Source: Ancylobacter sp. TS-1
GTDB lineage: Bacteria; Pseudomonadota; Alphaproteobacteria; Rhizobiales; Xanthobacteraceae
Assembly (NCBI RefSeq): GCF_009223885.1
Contig: NZ_CP045144.1
Location: 1,674,001-1,738,000, forward strand
DNA: 64,000 nucleotides
Direction: 5' to 3'
Both the position numbers and the translations under genes were made by a program. Below are positions 33,308 through 44,450 of this stretch, one piece after another. The notes beneath the pieces are model-generated. The model did no database searches, was not told the DNA's origin, and saw only the letters and a program-made list of their open reading frames with translations. Each line of letters opens with the position of its first letter. Positions within the stretch are counted from its first letter, which is position 1.

Positions 33308-35575
33308 ATGCGTGGCGCACTCGGCGGTCCGCGCGTGCTGCTCAGGCGCCTCCGTGAGGTCATGGCGGAGCCGGTCAGCGCGCAGGACCGCCTCGACAAG
33401 ATCGTGGTGCTGATCGCGGCCAACATGGTGGCCGAGGTGTGCTCGGTCTATGTGCTGCGCGTCGACGGCACCCTCGAGCTCTACGCCACCGAGGGCCTGA
33501 ACCGCACCGCCGTGCATCTGACCGTGATGCGGATCGACGAGGGCCTCGTCGGCACCGTCGCCCGCGAGGCCGAGCCGATCAGCCTGTCCAATGCGCAGGC
33601 CCATCCCGCCTTCTCCTACCGGCCGGAGACGGGCGAAGAAATCTACCACTCCTTCCTCGGCGTGCCGATCCTGCGCGCGGGCAACACGCTCGGCGTGCTC
33701 GTCGTGCAGAACCGTGCCCACCGCTCCTACACCGAGGAGGAGATCGAGGCGCTCCAGACCACCGCAATGGTGCTGGCCGAGATCATCGCCTCGGGCGAGC
33801 TTACCGCCATGGCGCTGCCCGGCGCCGAGCCGGCGGCGCGCCGCCCGCTGCACCTCAAGGGCATTTCCCTGTCGGAGGGCATCGGCCTCGGCCATGTGGT
33901 GCTGCACGAGCCGCGCATCGAAGTCACCAAGGTCATCGCCGACGACCTGCCGGCCGAGTTGAACCGGCTCGACGGGGCGGTCGACACGCTGCGCGCCTCC
34001 ATCGACATCATGCTGGAGGATGAGGGCGTCGCCCGCGTCGGCGAGCACCGGGACATTCTCGAAGCCTACCGCATGTTCGCCCATGACCGCGGCTGGATCG
34101 GCCGCATGCGCGAGGCGGTGATGACGGGCCTGACCGCCGAAGGCGCGGTCGAGCGCGTTCAGTCGGACACCCGCGCCCGCATGCTGCGCATGACCGACCC
34201 CTATCTGCGCGAGCGCATGCACGATCTCGACGATCTGGCCAACCGCCTGCTGCGCCAGCTCACCGGCCGCGCCGGCGGCTCCGAGCACACCGGCCTGCCC
34301 GACAACGCCATCATCGTCGCCCGCAACATGAGCCCGGCCGCGCTGCTCGATTATGACCGCACGCGCATTCGCGGCCTCGTGCTGGAGGAAGGCGCGGCGA
34401 CGAGCCATCTCACCATCGTCGCCCGCGCGCTCGGCATCTCGGCGGTCGGCCATGTCGAGAACATCGTCGGGCAGGTTGATTCCGGCGACGCCATCATCGT
34501 CGACGGCGTCAGCGGCGAGGTGCAGGTGCGCCCGCCGGCCGATGTCGAGGCCGCCTATGTCGAGAAGGTGCGCTTCCGCGCCAAGCGGCTGGAGCAGTAC
34601 GCGGCGCTGCGCGACCTGCCCACCGTCACCCGCGACGGCGTCGAGATCGAGCTGCACCTGAACGCCGGCCTGCTGGTCGACCTGCCGCACATCGCCGAGA
34701 CCGGCGCCACCGGCATCGGCCTGTTCCGCACCGAACTCCAGTTCATGATCGCCTCCGCCTTCCCGCGTACCAACGAGCAGCTCAAGCTCTACCGCTCGGT
34801 GCTCGACGCGGCCGGCGACCGCCCCGTGGTGTTCCGCACGCTCGACATCGGCGGCGACAAGGTGCTGCCCTATATGCGGGCGATCGAGGAGGAGAATCCG
34901 GCGCTGGGCTGGCGCGCCATTCGCCTCGGCCTCGACCGGCCGGGCCTGCTGCGCAGCCAGATCCGCGCCCTGCTGCGCGCCGCCACCGGGCGCGAGCTTC
35001 GCCTCATCTTCCCGATGGTGTCGGCGGTGGAGGAATTCGACCGCGCCCGCCACATCGTCGAGCGCGAACTGACCCATCTGCGCCGCCACGGCCACGATCT
35101 GCCCGAGCGGGTGCTGGTCGGCGTGATGCTGGAGGTGCCGGCGCTGCTGTTCCAGCTCGACCAATTGTTCTCGCGCGTCGACTTCGCCTCGGTCGGCTCC
35201 AACGATCTCGTGCAGTTCCTCTATGCCGCCGATCGCGGCAATTCGCGCGTCGCCGACCGCTTCGACGCGCTCGCCCCCGCCACGCTGCGCGCCCTGAAGA
35301 TGATCGCCGACAAGGCCGCCCAGTACGGCAAGCCGGTCACGCTCTGCGGCGAGCTCGCCTCGCGCCCGCTGGAGGCGCTGGCGCTGGCCGCCATCGGCTA
35401 CCGCAAGCTCTCGCTGTCGCCGGCCTCCTACGGGCCGGTCAAGGCGATGCTGCTGGAACTCGACCTTGCCGCCGCCGCCGCCCTCGTCGCGCCGCTGCTG
35501 ACCGAGGGCGGGGAGATCGCCTCGCTGCGCCAGCCGCTGCGGGCGTTCGCCGAGAAGGCCGGCCTGCCGCTGTGA
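33308..35575 (+). CDS. ptsP: phosphoenolpyruvate-protein phosphotransferase PtsP (EI-Ntr)
   Basis: A 755-residue enzyme I of the nitrogen PTS. An N-terminal GAF domain (about 30-165, with [21 protein letters not shown]) marks EI-Ntr and distinguishes it from sugar EI. The phosphohistidine site is [17 protein letters not shown], and the PEP-binding TIM barrel has [39 protein letters not shown] and [15 protein letters not shown]. It passes phosphate from PEP to NPr and EIIA-Ntr, influencing potassium, nitrogen and storage-carbon control. The start is the ATG at 33308 with GAGGA seven bases upstream. The lysC-ptsP-prfA-prmC order is common in rhizobia. Confidence 0.96.
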   Translation: MRGALGGPRVLLRRLREVMAEPVSAQDRLDKIVVLIAANMVAEVCSVYVLRVDGTLELYATEGLNRTAVHLTVMRIDEGLVGTVAREAEPISLSNAQAHPAFSYRPETGEEIYHSFLGVPILRAGNTLGVLVVQNRAHRSYTEEEIEALQTTAMVLAEIIASGELTAMALPGAEPAARRPLHLKGISLSEGIGLGHVVLHEPRIEVTKVIADDLPAELNRLDGAVDTLRASIDIMLEDEGVARVGEHRDILEAYRMFAHDRGWIGRMREAVMTGLTAEGAVERVQSDTRARMLRMTDPYLRERMHDLDDLANRLLRQLTGRAGGSEHTGLPDNAIIVARNMSPAALLDYDRTRIRGLVLEEGAATSHLTIVARALGISAVGHVENIVGQVDSGDAIIVDGVSGEVQVRPPADVEAAYVEKVRFRAKRLEQYAALRDLPTVTRDGVEIELHLNAGLLVDLPHIAETGATGIGLFRTELQFMIASAFPRTNEQLKLYRSVLDAAGDRPVVFRTLDIGGDKVLPYMRAIEEENPALGWRAIRLGLDRPGLLRSQIRALLRAATGRELRLIFPMVSAVEEFDRARHIVERELTHLRRHGHDLPERVLVGVMLEVPALLFQLDQLFSRVDFASVGSNDLVQFLYAADRGNSRVADRFDALAPATLRALKMIADKAAQYGKPVTLCGELASRPLEALALAAIGYRKLSLSPASYGPVKAMLLELDLAAAAALVAPLLTEGGEIASLRQPLRAFAEKAGLPL

Positions 35576-35585
35576 GTGCACGACC

Positions 35586-36679
<1,094 letters not shown>

Positions 36680-36683
<4 letters not shown>

Positions 36684-37531
36684 TTCCCCGCGCGGGGCTC
36701 CTGCGCGAGATCGCCGCAGCCCTCGCCGCGGCCGGACTGGAGACGCCCGAGCGCGAGGCGCGCGCCCTGCTGAAAGCCGGCCTCGGCCTGACCGATGTCG
36801 ACCTCCTCGCCCGCGCGGAAGATCCGGTGACGGAAGCCGACGCCGCCCGGCTGCGGGAGATGGCCCGGCGCCGCGCGGCGGGCGAGCCGCTGGCCCGGCT
36901 GTCCGGCCGGCGCGAGTTCTGGAGCCTCGATTTCGCGCTCTCGCCCGACACGCTGGTGCCGCGCCCGGAGACCGAGACGCTGGTGGAGGCCGCCCTCGCC
37001 GCCTTTCCCGACCGTGCCGCGCCGCTGGCCCTTCTCGACCTCGGCACCGGCTCGGGCGCCCTGCTCGCGGCGCTGCTGAGCGAGTATCCGAACGCCTTCG
37101 GCGTCGGCGTCGACCTGTCGCACGGGGCCGCCCGGCAGGCGCGGGAAAACCTTGCGCGGCTTGGGCTTGGCGAACGGTCGGCGGTGCTTGTCGGGCGCTG
37201 GGCGCAGGCGCTCGCCGGGCGCTTCGACCTCGTGGTCTCCAATCCGCCTTATATTCCCAGCACCGATATCGCCGCGCTCGATCGCGAGGTGCGCGAACAC
37301 GATCCGCTCCTCGCGCTCGACGGGGGCCCGCAGGGGCTCGACGCCTATCGTGCGCTCGCGAGCGCCCTGCCCGGCCTGCTCCGGCCGGGCGGACGCGCGG
37401 TGCTCGAACTCGGCATTGGCCAGGAGGCCGACGTCGCCGCGCTGCTTGCGGCGGCGGGGCTGCCGGCCGACGGACCTGCGCGGGCCGACCTTGCCGGGAT
37501 CGCACGCGCCATCGTGACACGGCCGGCCTGA
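36680..37531 (+). CDS. prmC: release factor N5-glutamine methyltransferase
   Basis: A 283-residue SAM-dependent enzyme methylating the GGQ glutamine of RF1 and RF2. SAM motif I is [20 protein letters not shown]; the catalytic NPPY motif is [40 protein letters not shown] is the typical family segment before the SAM site. It overlaps prfA by four bases, so translation is coupled. The length matches the family. Confidence 0.96.
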
Positions 37532-38115
37532 GAATGCCGGCAATGCAGCAAAAAAGGGCTTGGAACGAGGTACCGAACCGATTAGTGTCCGTTTCAGGAA
37601 TCGTCCTGACACCTCATCAGCCTTGCCGTGTTCGGATGCGCTTCGCTCTTGTCGAGTGAACGCGGCCATCGCGCAAGTAACGTTCGAGCCCCTGCGGAAG
37701 GCGCGGACGGATGAAGCGTTTTGATAGGACGAACGCTCCACGAGTTTATCAGTGCGGCCTTGGTTGCACGATGAAACATGGGGTCGGCTGTAGCGCCTTT
37801 GGGCGCTCGCCGGATCCGGGTCGGGGAATGCGACCCGGAGATCGCGGCCGGCCTGTCCGGCAGCGGGCATCGTGACGATGCGCTCCCATGGAAGAAGTCC
37901 GACGGTCGGTGGCGACCTGCGGCACGCCCGGGACCTTGCGGTTCCCGGCCTGTGCCCGGTTTGCCCAGACCCAGGACAACATTTCACGACATGCCGTTCC
38001 CTTTGGCCATGGCCTGGGGGACGGGATGGCGGAAACAGAGGCGATTGACCCGCCCGTACCTCATCCGACCGGGGCCCGCCCCGCCGGCGGCGTACCGGCA
38101 TCAGAGACCAGCTCG
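37532..38115 (+). other. 584-bp gap between prmC and the DUF4167 gene
   Basis: No gene recognised. A frame open from 37888 continues into the DUF4167 protein, but its extra 76 residues look random and I do not include them. One strong stem-loop stands at 37816-37838 (CCGGGTCG / CGACCCGG, loop GGGAATG), perhaps in a long 5' leader. Confidence 0.5.
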
Positions 38116-39222
38116 ATGCGAAATAATAACCAGCAGAAGCGTATGCGTGGCCGCAACAACGGCAATCGTCGCAGTCAGAATCCGCTTACGCGCGTCTATG
38201 AGTCGAACGGCCCCGACGTGAAGGTGCGCGGCACCGCCCAGCACATCGTCGAGAAATACCAGCAGCTGGCCCGCGACGCGCAGGCGTCCGGCGATCCGGT
38301 GGCGGCGGAGAACTACCTCCAGCACGCCGAGCACTATTACCGCATCATCGCCGCCGCCCAGGCGCAGTTCGGCGTGCAGGGCCAGCCCTTCCAGCGCTCC
38401 GACGACGAGGAATACGAGGACGACCTCGACGACGCCGGTTCCGATGGCCAGCCGGCCTACCAGACACGCGAGCCGCAGGGCGGACGCGACGGCGGCCAGC
38501 GCGATGGCCAGCGCGACTTCTACCGCGACCGGCCGGAGCGCTCCGAGCGCCCGGACCGCGACCGGCAGGATCGTCCGGAGCGGCAGGACCGCGACCGTCC
38601 CGATCGTGACGGGCGCCGCGACAACAATCGCGAGCGCGGGCAGGATCGCGGGCAGGATCGCGATCGTCCCGACCGTGACCGGCAGGACCGCCCGGACCGC
38701 GACCGGCAGGATCGTCCGGAGCGGCAGGACCGCCCCGAGAGGCAGGATCGCCCCGAGCGTTCCGAGCGTCCGGACCGCGACAACCGCTGGTCCCGCGACA
38801 ACCGCCCCTATCGCGAGAACCGCGAGCCGCGCGAAGGTGGTGAGCAGGGCTACCGCGACCCCGCCCAGCAGCCGCAGCCGCGCCTCGGGCCGGAAGTGGA
38901 AGCCGAGATCGGCCTGCCCGCCTTCATCACCCAGAGCAGCGCCGTGCCGGTGAGCCCGGTTCCCGAGCCCGCCCCGAAGGCGGAGCCGCGGGCCGAAGCC
39001 AAGGCCGAGCCCAGGAAGGCCGCGCCGTCCCCGGAAGCTTCCGAGGCCGCCGAAGCCGCCCCTGCGGCGCGCGAAGGCACCACCCGTTCGCGCGCCAAGG
39101 CCGCGCCCAGCGAGGACGGCGAGGCCGCCGCCCCGCGCACCCGCCGTCGCCGCTACCGTCGCGCCGATGCGGAAGGCGAGGGCGAAGGCGCCGAGGCTGC
39201 GCCGGCGGAAGCCGGCGAGTGA
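38116..39222 (+). CDS. DUF4167 domain protein with Arg/Asp-rich repeats
   Basis: A 368-residue protein. The N-terminal 80 residues (MRNNNQQKRMRGRNNGNRR, then DVKVRGTAQHIVEKYQQLAR and AENYLQHAEHYYRIIAA) are the DUF4167 domain of alphaproteobacteria. An acidic patch (DDEEYEDDLDD) leads to about 120 residues of RPDRDRQDRPERQDR-like repeats (38520-38830) encoded by tandemly related DNA. An Ala/Glu/Pro/Lys region and a basic patch TRRRRYRRADAEGE end it. The composition suggests a disordered RNA- or nucleic-acid-binding protein; this is inference. No enzymatic motif is present. A strong terminator follows. Confidence 0.9.
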   Translation: MRNNNQQKRMRGRNNGNRRSQNPLTRVYESNGPDVKVRGTAQHIVEKYQQLARDAQASGDPVAAENYLQHAEHYYRIIAAAQAQFGVQGQPFQRSDDEEYEDDLDDAGSDGQPAYQTREPQGGRDGGQRDGQRDFYRDRPERSERPDRDRQDRPERQDRDRPDRDGRRDNNRERGQDRGQDRDRPDRDRQDRPDRDRQDRPERQDRPERQDRPERSERPDRDNRWSRDNRPYRENREPREGGEQGYRDPAQQPQPRLGPEVEAEIGLPAFITQSSAVPVSPVPEPAPKAEPRAEAKAEPRKAAPSPEASEAAEAAPAAREGTTRSRAKAAPSEDGEAAAPRTRRRRYRRADAEGEGEGAEAAPAEAGE

Positions 39223-39266
39223 TCGCCCGACGCCACGCCTGCGGGCGGAGCGACGGCTGAAAAGAC

Positions 39267-39296
39267 AAAAGGCCCGGCTGTGAAGCCGGGCCTTTT
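39267..39296. terminator. bidirectional terminator between DUF4167 and MOSC genes
   Basis: AAAAGGCCCGGCT (39267-39279), loop GTGA, AGCCGGGCCTTTT (39284-39296): a perfect 13-bp stem with T-tracts in both directions, between convergent genes. Confidence 0.85.
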
Positions 39297-39351
39297 TGCT
39301 TTGGAAATTCGCGGGCGAGGCCCGGTCTCCCGCGTTCGGGAAAACGCCGCC

Positions 39352-40197
39352 TCAGAGGCTGATGCGGACGGAATCGCCCTCGGCGATCAGTCCGCCCTGC
39401 ACCACTTCGGCGAAGATGCCGCAATCGGTGTGGCCGAAGCTGCGCATCAGCGTGCCAGGCACGTCGAGGTCGCGCCGGGCCGTGACCGGATCGACATTGG
39501 TGGCGGCGCAGCGGAAGATGCGCTGCGTCACCTTCAGCCGCACATGGTTGCCGATCTCGATGGTGTGGCCCACGAGGTCGAACTCCTCCCACGGCTCCAT
39601 GCCGTCGAGATAGAGATTGGCGCGGAAGCGCAGCGGATCGACCGGCTGGCCGATGATCTCGCCCAGCGCCCGGCAGCTCGCCACGTTGATCAGCGAGATG
39701 TAGCCCTCGGTGGTGTCGACGAAGCGGAAGCCGTCCGGCGCCCCCAGCACGCGCGGCGCGCCGCGCAGCTCGTAGCGTGAAAAGCGCTGGAAGAAGAGCT
39801 CGATGGCCTCGCACCCCTCGGGCGTGTCGAGCCGGCCGCGCACCACTTCCGCCGCGTCCTGCTCGATGACCAGCTCGTGCGTGGCGTCGATGTAATGGGC
39901 GTCAAGCGCGGCCAGGCGCTCGTTGCGCATCAGCATCAGGAACTTGATCTTGGGCTGGAAGGCCGGCGCCAGCGGATCGAAGCCCGAAGGCCCGTTCTCG
40001 ATGGCATAGAGCCGGTCGCCCGGAAAATAGGCGCCCTCCTCCAGCTCGACCACTTCCAGCCGCTCGGGCGTCAGGCCCTTCACCGGGTAGCGGTAGATGG
40101 ACTGGATGCCGGCAAAGCTGACGGCAACCGCCGGCGCCTCGGCGGAGGCGGCTCCGGCGGGGGTGAAAAGATCGTCGTTTTCAGTCGATTCGCTCAT
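39352..40197 (-). CDS. MOSC domain-containing protein
   Basis: A 281-residue protein. The N-terminal MOSC_N beta-barrel starts with SFAGIQSIYRYPVKGLTPERLE, and GAYFPGDRLYAIENG follows. The MOSC domain (about 135-281) contains SLINVASCRALGE, RFRANLYLDGMEPWEE and the conserved Cys in IFRCAATNVDPVTARRD. The family includes molybdenum-cofactor sulfurase C-terminal domains and mARC/YcbX-like N-hydroxylated-base reductases; the Cys in RCAATNVDP is the expected Mo/S ligand. No partner ferredoxin domain is attached. Specific substrate unknown. Confidence 0.9.
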   Translation of the reverse strand: MSESTENDDLFTPAGAASAEAPAVAVSFAGIQSIYRYPVKGLTPERLEVVELEEGAYFPGDRLYAIENGPSGFDPLAPAFQPKIKFLMLMRNERLAALDAHYIDATHELVIEQDAAEVVRGRLDTPEGCEAIELFFQRFSRYELRGAPRVLGAPDGFRFVDTTEGYISLINVASCRALGEIIGQPVDPLRFRANLYLDGMEPWEEFDLVGHTIEIGNHVRLKVTQRIFRCAATNVDPVTARRDLDVPGTLMRSFGHTDCGIFAEVVQGGLIAEGDSVRISL

Positions 40198-40413
40198 CGT
40201 CCCTCACCATATAGGCTTGCACGGTCGCGGTCAGCCGTAACCGGAAACCAACCGAATACCGCAGGCCCCCCGCAGAACCGCAAGAGGAGCGGCGGGAGTG
40301 GCGGCAGGATGACGGCCTGTGTTTTGCCTGTCGCATTTTCGGCTTTTCCTCAGACCGCGAATCCGTCTCAATCGGAGATGGGTTCCCGAGTCGGTAACTC
40401 ACAGGAGGGGGTC

Positions 40414-40947
40414 ATGCCGCGGCTCTTCACCGCCCTCGAGATTCCGTCGGATGTCGCCGAGCAGCTGTCGATGCTGCGCGGCGGTCTGCCGGGCGCACGC
40501 TGGATCAGCCCGGAATTCTACCACGTCACCCTGCGCTTCATCGGCGATGTCGACCATGTGGTGGCGCGCGACGCCGCCGCCGCGCTCGACGAGATCGACC
40601 GCTTCGGCTTCGACCTCACCTTGTCGGGCGTCGACCAGTTCGGCAATCACAAGCCGCACTCGATCTTCGTCGGGGTGAAGAACAACGAGGCGCTGAACGA
40701 CCTTCAGGCCGAGCATGAGCGGGCGATGAAGCGCATCGGCCTGCCGCCGGAAGGGCGCAATTTCCGGCCCCATGTCACGCTCGCGCGGCTGCGCGACGCG
40801 GCGCCCCGGCAGGTCGCCGACTATCTGGCGCTGCGCGGCTATTTCCGCTGCCCCACCTTCGAGGTCTCGCGCTTCGTGCTCTATTCCTCGCGCGATTCCG
40901 TCGGTGGCGGCCCCTACCGGGTCGAGGCGGCCTATCCGCTGATGTGA
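40414..40947 (+). CDS. thpR: RNA 2',3'-cyclic phosphodiesterase (2H phosphoesterase)
   Basis: A 177-residue 2H-family enzyme (formerly 2'-5' RNA ligase). It starts MPRLFTALEIPSDVAEQL with AGGAGG just upstream. Both HxT motifs are present: YHVTLRFIGD and PHVTLARLRD, the two catalytic histidines. GGGPYRVEAAYPL at the C-terminus is the usual family ending. It opens 2',3'-cyclic phosphates on RNA ends. Confidence 0.95.
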   Translation: MPRLFTALEIPSDVAEQLSMLRGGLPGARWISPEFYHVTLRFIGDVDHVVARDAAAALDEIDRFGFDLTLSGVDQFGNHKPHSIFVGVKNNEALNDLQAEHERAMKRIGLPPEGRNFRPHVTLARLRDAAPRQVADYLALRGYFRCPTFEVSRFVLYSSRDSVGGGPYRVEAAYPLM

Positions 40948-41051
40948 GACGGCCCGGCCGGGCGCATTGCGAAATGCCACGGCCGGGGCCATCTCATCGG
41001 ACGGCCCCGGGGCAGGCTCGCCTGAAAACCCGCCGGGGTCGGAGGAGACCG

Positions 41052-41498
41052 ATGCTTCGCTGGTCCGACTGGAAATCCGCGCGCGCGCCCGGCGCGGCGC
41101 ACGGCCCCGCGACGATGGCCGATGCCGCCGACGAGGCGCGGGTGCGCGCCGGCTTCTGGCGCAAGATCGCCTCGGTGGCCACCCGCGTGCCCTTCGCCGA
41201 CGACGCCACCGCCGCCTATTACTGCGCCCTGGACAGCCGGACGCCGACGCGCGTGCGCGCGCTGCTGTTCGGCGCCCTCGCCTATTTCCTGCTGCCCACC
41301 GACGCCCTGCCGGACGTCTTCGCCGGCATCGGCTTCACCGACGACGCGGCGGTGCTCGCCACCGCGCTCAACCTGCTCGCCAGCCACATCACCCCGACGC
41401 ATCGCGAGGCGGCCCGCGCCGCGCTGGCGGGCCTGCGCGCGGACGCCCCCGGACCGGAGCCCCGGCCGGACGACGCGGCAACGCACGGCGCCCGGTAA
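41052..41498 (+). CDS. YkvA family (DUF1232) membrane protein
   Basis: A 148-residue protein started by GGAGGAGACCG before the ATG at 41052. The DUF1232 core is ALLFGALAYFLLPTDALPDV followed by FAGIGFTDDAAVLATALNLL, with two hydrophobic segments and the typical D-x-x-P-D motif. The flanks are Ala/Pro-rich. Function of the family is unknown; inner-membrane location likely. It follows thpR by 104 bp on the same strand. Confidence 0.9.
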   Translation: MLRWSDWKSARAPGAAHGPATMADAADEARVRAGFWRKIASVATRVPFADDATAAYYCALDSRTPTRVRALLFGALAYFLLPTDALPDVFAGIGFTDDAAVLATALNLLASHITPTHREAARAALAGLRADAPGPEPRPDDAATHGAR

Positions 41499-41695
41499 AT
41501 GAGTGGCGCATAGCGGTAAGATTTCATTCACCATGCCTTCAATTTGCCGCCCCCCAGCGGGCATTTGAACGGCAAAGGCGCCGCATTGCGGCACCAAGGG
41601 TTCACAGGGGCGAGTCGGGCGGATATCCCTGTGGCGGCCTGAATGGAGAATCAATGCAGACCGCATCGCGGCAGACGACACGGAGGACAGAGACC

Positions 41696-42214
41696 ATGGC
41701 ACGACGCATCGTGCGCGCGGCACTCGCCGGCTTGGCACTGGCATTCATCGGCGTCACAGGCGCCAGCGCACAGGGAGCGCCCAAGCTTGTCGGCCAGTTC
41801 GGCGACTGGGGCGTCTATGTCGACACCAGCGGCAGCGGCAAGATCTGCTACGCGCTGGCCCAGCCCAAGACCCGGCTTCCCGCAGGCCTCAGCCGCGACC
41901 CGGCCTATTTCTTCATCTCGACCCGCACCGCCGAGAATGTGAAGGGCGAAGTGAGCGTCGTCATGGGCTTCCCGCTCAAGGAAGGCACCGACGCCACCCT
42001 CACCATCGGCCCGACCAACTTCGACCTCTACACCCGCGGCACCGGCGCCTGGGTGCGCAACGTGGCCGAGGAGACCCGCCTCGTCGACGCGCTGCGCAAG
42101 GGGCGCGACGTGGTGGTCAAGAGCACCTCGATCCGCGGCAACGTCACCACCGACAGCTATTCGCTGAGCGGCATTTCCGCCGCCATCGACCGCGCGGCGC
42201 AGGAATGCCGTTGA
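41696..42214 (+). CDS. invasion-associated locus B (IalB) family protein
   Basis: A 172-residue periplasmic protein. MARRIVRAALAGLALAF gives a signal cleaved after GASAQ, with GGAGG upstream; an alternative ATG at 41654 adds 14 residues and has its own GGAG. The mature part begins KLVGQFGDWGVYVDTSG and includes KICYALAQPK, YFFISTRTAENVKGEVSVVM and FDLYTRGTGAWVRN, all IalB family features. The name comes from Bartonella; rhizobial members are common and do not imply virulence. Confidence 0.92.
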   Translation: MARRIVRAALAGLALAFIGVTGASAQGAPKLVGQFGDWGVYVDTSGSGKICYALAQPKTRLPAGLSRDPAYFFISTRTAENVKGEVSVVMGFPLKEGTDATLTIGPTNFDLYTRGTGAWVRNVAEETRLVDALRKGRDVVVKSTSIRGNVTTDSYSLSGISAAIDRAAQECR

Positions 42215-42327
42215 CGAACGGCGCCGTCGAATGCCGCTGACGCACGCGGCTCCCTTGCACTAGAGTGAAGAACGGGCGGCAGCCGCCGCCCGTCCTCCTT
42301 CCGGGGCGATCCATTCCGAGGAAATCC

Positions 42328-43101
42328 ATGGCGGCTGAACTGCGGCTCATCCCCTGCCTCGCCGACAACTACGCCGTGCTGCTGCACGACCCGGTCACCG
42401 AGGCGACCGCCGTCATAGACGCGCCGGAAGTGGCGCCGATCCTCGCCGCCCTGGAGCGCGAGAACTGGACGCTGACGCATATCCTCGTCACCCATCACCA
42501 CACCGACCACATCGCCGGCGTGCTGGCGCTCAAGGAGCGCTACGGCGCCACTGTCGTCGGTCCGCGCGCCGAACGCGAGACCATTCCCGGCCTCGACGTG
42601 GCGGTGGTCGACGGCGATCCGGTGGCGGTCGGCAGCCTGGTCGGCCGCGTTCTGGAAACCCCCGGCCACACCAAGGGACATATCGTGTTCCTGTTCGAGG
42701 AGGAGCGCCTGCTCTTCTCCGGCGACACGCTGTTCGTGCTCGGCTGCGGCCGGCCCTTCGAGTGCGACCCGCCGGTGCTGTGGGAATCGCTCGCCCGGCT
42801 GCGGGCGCTGCCCGACGACATCTCCGTCTATTGCGGGCACGAATACACCGTCTCCAACGGGCGCTTCGCCGTGTCGGTGGAGCCGGACAATGCCGCCCTC
42901 GCCGCCCGGCTGAAAGAAGCCGAGGCGCAGCGCGCCGCCGGCCAGCCCACCCTGCCGACCACGATCGGCGCCGAGAAGGCGACCAACCCGTTCCTGCATG
43001 CCGACGACCCCGAGCTTGCCGAGCGCATCGGCCTGCCCGGTGCCGAGCCCGGCGCGGTGTTCACCGAGCTGCGCAGCCTGAAGAACAGCTTCAGGGGCTG
43101 A
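42328..43101 (+). CDS. gloB: hydroxyacylglutathione hydrolase (glyoxalase II)
   Basis: A 257-residue MBL-fold binuclear zinc enzyme releasing D-lactate and glutathione from S-lactoylglutathione. The motif is LVTHHHTDHIAGVLALKE (HxHxDH); further ligands are in TPGHTKGHIVFL, FSGDTLFVLGCGRPFE and YCGHEYTVSN. The start is the ATG at 42328 with GAGGAAATCC upstream. The C-terminal glutathione-binding helix region ends TELRSLKNSFRG. A DUF985 cupin gene follows ten bases later. Confidence 0.96.
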   Translation: MAAELRLIPCLADNYAVLLHDPVTEATAVIDAPEVAPILAALERENWTLTHILVTHHHTDHIAGVLALKERYGATVVGPRAERETIPGLDVAVVDGDPVAVGSLVGRVLETPGHTKGHIVFLFEEERLLFSGDTLFVLGCGRPFECDPPVLWESLARLRALPDDISVYCGHEYTVSNGRFAVSVEPDNAALAARLKEAEAQRAAGQPTLPTTIGAEKATNPFLHADDPELAERIGLPGAEPGAVFTELRSLKNSFRG

Positions 43102-43111
43102 GGAGGCCGGC

Positions 43112-43564
43112 ATGGCCAACCGCCCTTCCCCCGAAGCGCTCACCGCCGCCGAGATCGTCGCCCGGCTCGGCCTGACGCCGCACCCGGAAGGCGGGCACTT
43201 CCGCGAAATGTTCCGCGATCACCGCCGCAGCGCGGAAGGTCGGGCGTTGTCGACCGCCATCTATTTCCTGCTGGCGGCGGGCGAGCGCTCGCACTGGCAC
43301 CGCGTCGACGCGGTGGAGATCTGGCACTGGTACGCCGGCGCGCCGCTGGAGCTGACCGTCGCCGGCTCCGACATGGGGCCGGTCGAGACGCTGCGCCTCG
43401 GTCCCGATCTGGCGAACGGGGAAGAGCCCCAGCGCATCGTGCCGCAGGACGCCTGGCAGGCGGCGCGCAGCCTCGGCGACTGGACGCTGGTCGGCTGCAC
43501 CGTGGCGCCGGCCTTCGAGTTCGCCGGCTTCGAGCTGGCCGCGCCCGGCTGGTCGCCGGGCTGA
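43112..43564 (+). CDS. DUF985 cupin-fold protein
   Basis: A 150-residue cupin. The DUF985 pattern is clear: LTPHPEGGHFREMFRDHR, STAIYFLLAAGERSHWHRVD, AVEIWHWYAGAPLELTV, and WTLVGCTVAPAFEFAGFELA at the end. His residues in SHWHRVD...EIWHW are the likely metal ligands. The gene starts ten bases after gloB with AGGAGG and probably shares its mRNA. Substrate unknown. Confidence 0.93.
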   Translation: MANRPSPEALTAAEIVARLGLTPHPEGGHFREMFRDHRRSAEGRALSTAIYFLLAAGERSHWHRVDAVEIWHWYAGAPLELTVAGSDMGPVETLRLGPDLANGEEPQRIVPQDAWQAARSLGDWTLVGCTVAPAFEFAGFELAAPGWSPG

Positions 43565-43583
43565 CCTCCCGGCCCGGTCGCCT

Positions 43584-44450
43584 CTAGCGGCGCGCCAGCA
43601 GCGTCGCCACCGCCGCGCCGCCGACAATCAGCGCGCAGGCGAGCGCCAGCGACCAGCTCAGCGCCGCGAAGCCGGCCGCCACCAGCAGCAGGGTCGACAG
43701 CACCGGCGCGGCATAGGAGAGGACGCCGAGCAGGCGGATGTCGCCGCGCTTCATGCCGATGTCCCAGGTGTAGAAGGCGATGCCGACCGGGCCGATGCCG
43801 AGCGCCAGCACAGCCAGCCATTCCCCTGTTCCCGCCGGCCAGATCGAGGGCTCGAACAGCGCGTGGCAGAGCGCGGAGAGCGCGGCGGTGGCGAGGCAGA
43901 AGCCGGCGACCACCTCGGTCGGCACCGTCGCGAAGCGCCGCGAGGCCACCGAATAGACCGACCAGATCACCGCGCACAGCGCCGCCGCCAGATAGCCCGG
44001 CACATATTCCGGCGCGAAGCCGAAGCCGCCGGCGCGCCCGCCGAGCAGCACCACGGTGCCGGCAAGACCCATCAGCGCGCCGCCTATATGCGCCGGGCGC
44101 AGCTTCTCGCCCGGCAGGAAGGCGGAGAACAGCACGATGAGCAGCGGCCACAGATAGGCGATCAGCCCGGCCTCGGCCGGCGGGGCCAGCTTGAGCGCCG
44201 AGAAATAGAAGAAGTGATAGCCGAACAGCCCGCCCACGCCATGCACCCACACCGGCCAGGGCTGGCGCAGCACGGAAAGCCCGACCCCGCGCACCAGCGC
44301 CGCCACGATGCCCACCAGCCCGCCAATGGCGAAGGTCAGCGCGGTCAGCAGGAAGGGCGGCACCGCCCCGGTCGAGGAGGTGGCGAGCGCCAGCGTCGAC
44401 CACAGCAGGATCGCGGAAAAGCCGATGAGGGTGGCGGAGGAACGGGACAT
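43584..44450 (-). CDS. EamA/DMT family exporter (YddG-like)
   Basis: A 288-residue inner-membrane protein with about ten hydrophobic segments in two EamA repeats. The first is near LIGFSAILLWSTLALATSSTG, and the second near LAAALCAVIWSVYSVASRRF. GLFGYHFFYFSALKLAPPAEAGLIAYLWPLLIVLFSAFL closely resembles the YddG aromatic amino acid exporter subgroup, but substrate prediction within DMT proteins is unreliable. It converges with the DUF985 gene. Confidence 0.88.
   Translation of the reverse strand: MSRSSATLIGFSAILLWSTLALATSSTGAVPPFLLTALTFAIGGLVGIVAALVRGVGLSVLRQPWPVWVHGVGGLFGYHFFYFSALKLAPPAEAGLIAYLWPLLIVLFSAFLPGEKLRPAHIGGALMGLAGTVVLLGGRAGGFGFAPEYVPGYLAAALCAVIWSVYSVASRRFATVPTEVVAGFCLATAALSALCHALFEPSIWPAGTGEWLAVLALGIGPVGIAFYTWDIGMKRGDIRLLGVLSYAAPVLSTLLLVAAGFAALSWSLALACALIVGGAAVATLLARR

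Noticed and set aside
37888..38115. N-terminal extension of the DUF4167 protein
   Set aside because: The 76 extra residues have no similarity to the domain, and the MRNNNQQKRMRG start at 38116 is the family N-terminus.
38520..38830. Repeated DNA that resembles a CRISPR-like array
   Set aside because: The repeats are in frame in the DUF4167 gene, degenerate and without unique spacers; they encode Arg/Asp-rich protein repeats.
41696..42214. Virulence function suggested by the name IalB
   Set aside because: IalB-family proteins are common in non-pathogenic rhizobia; nothing else in the window suggests invasion.
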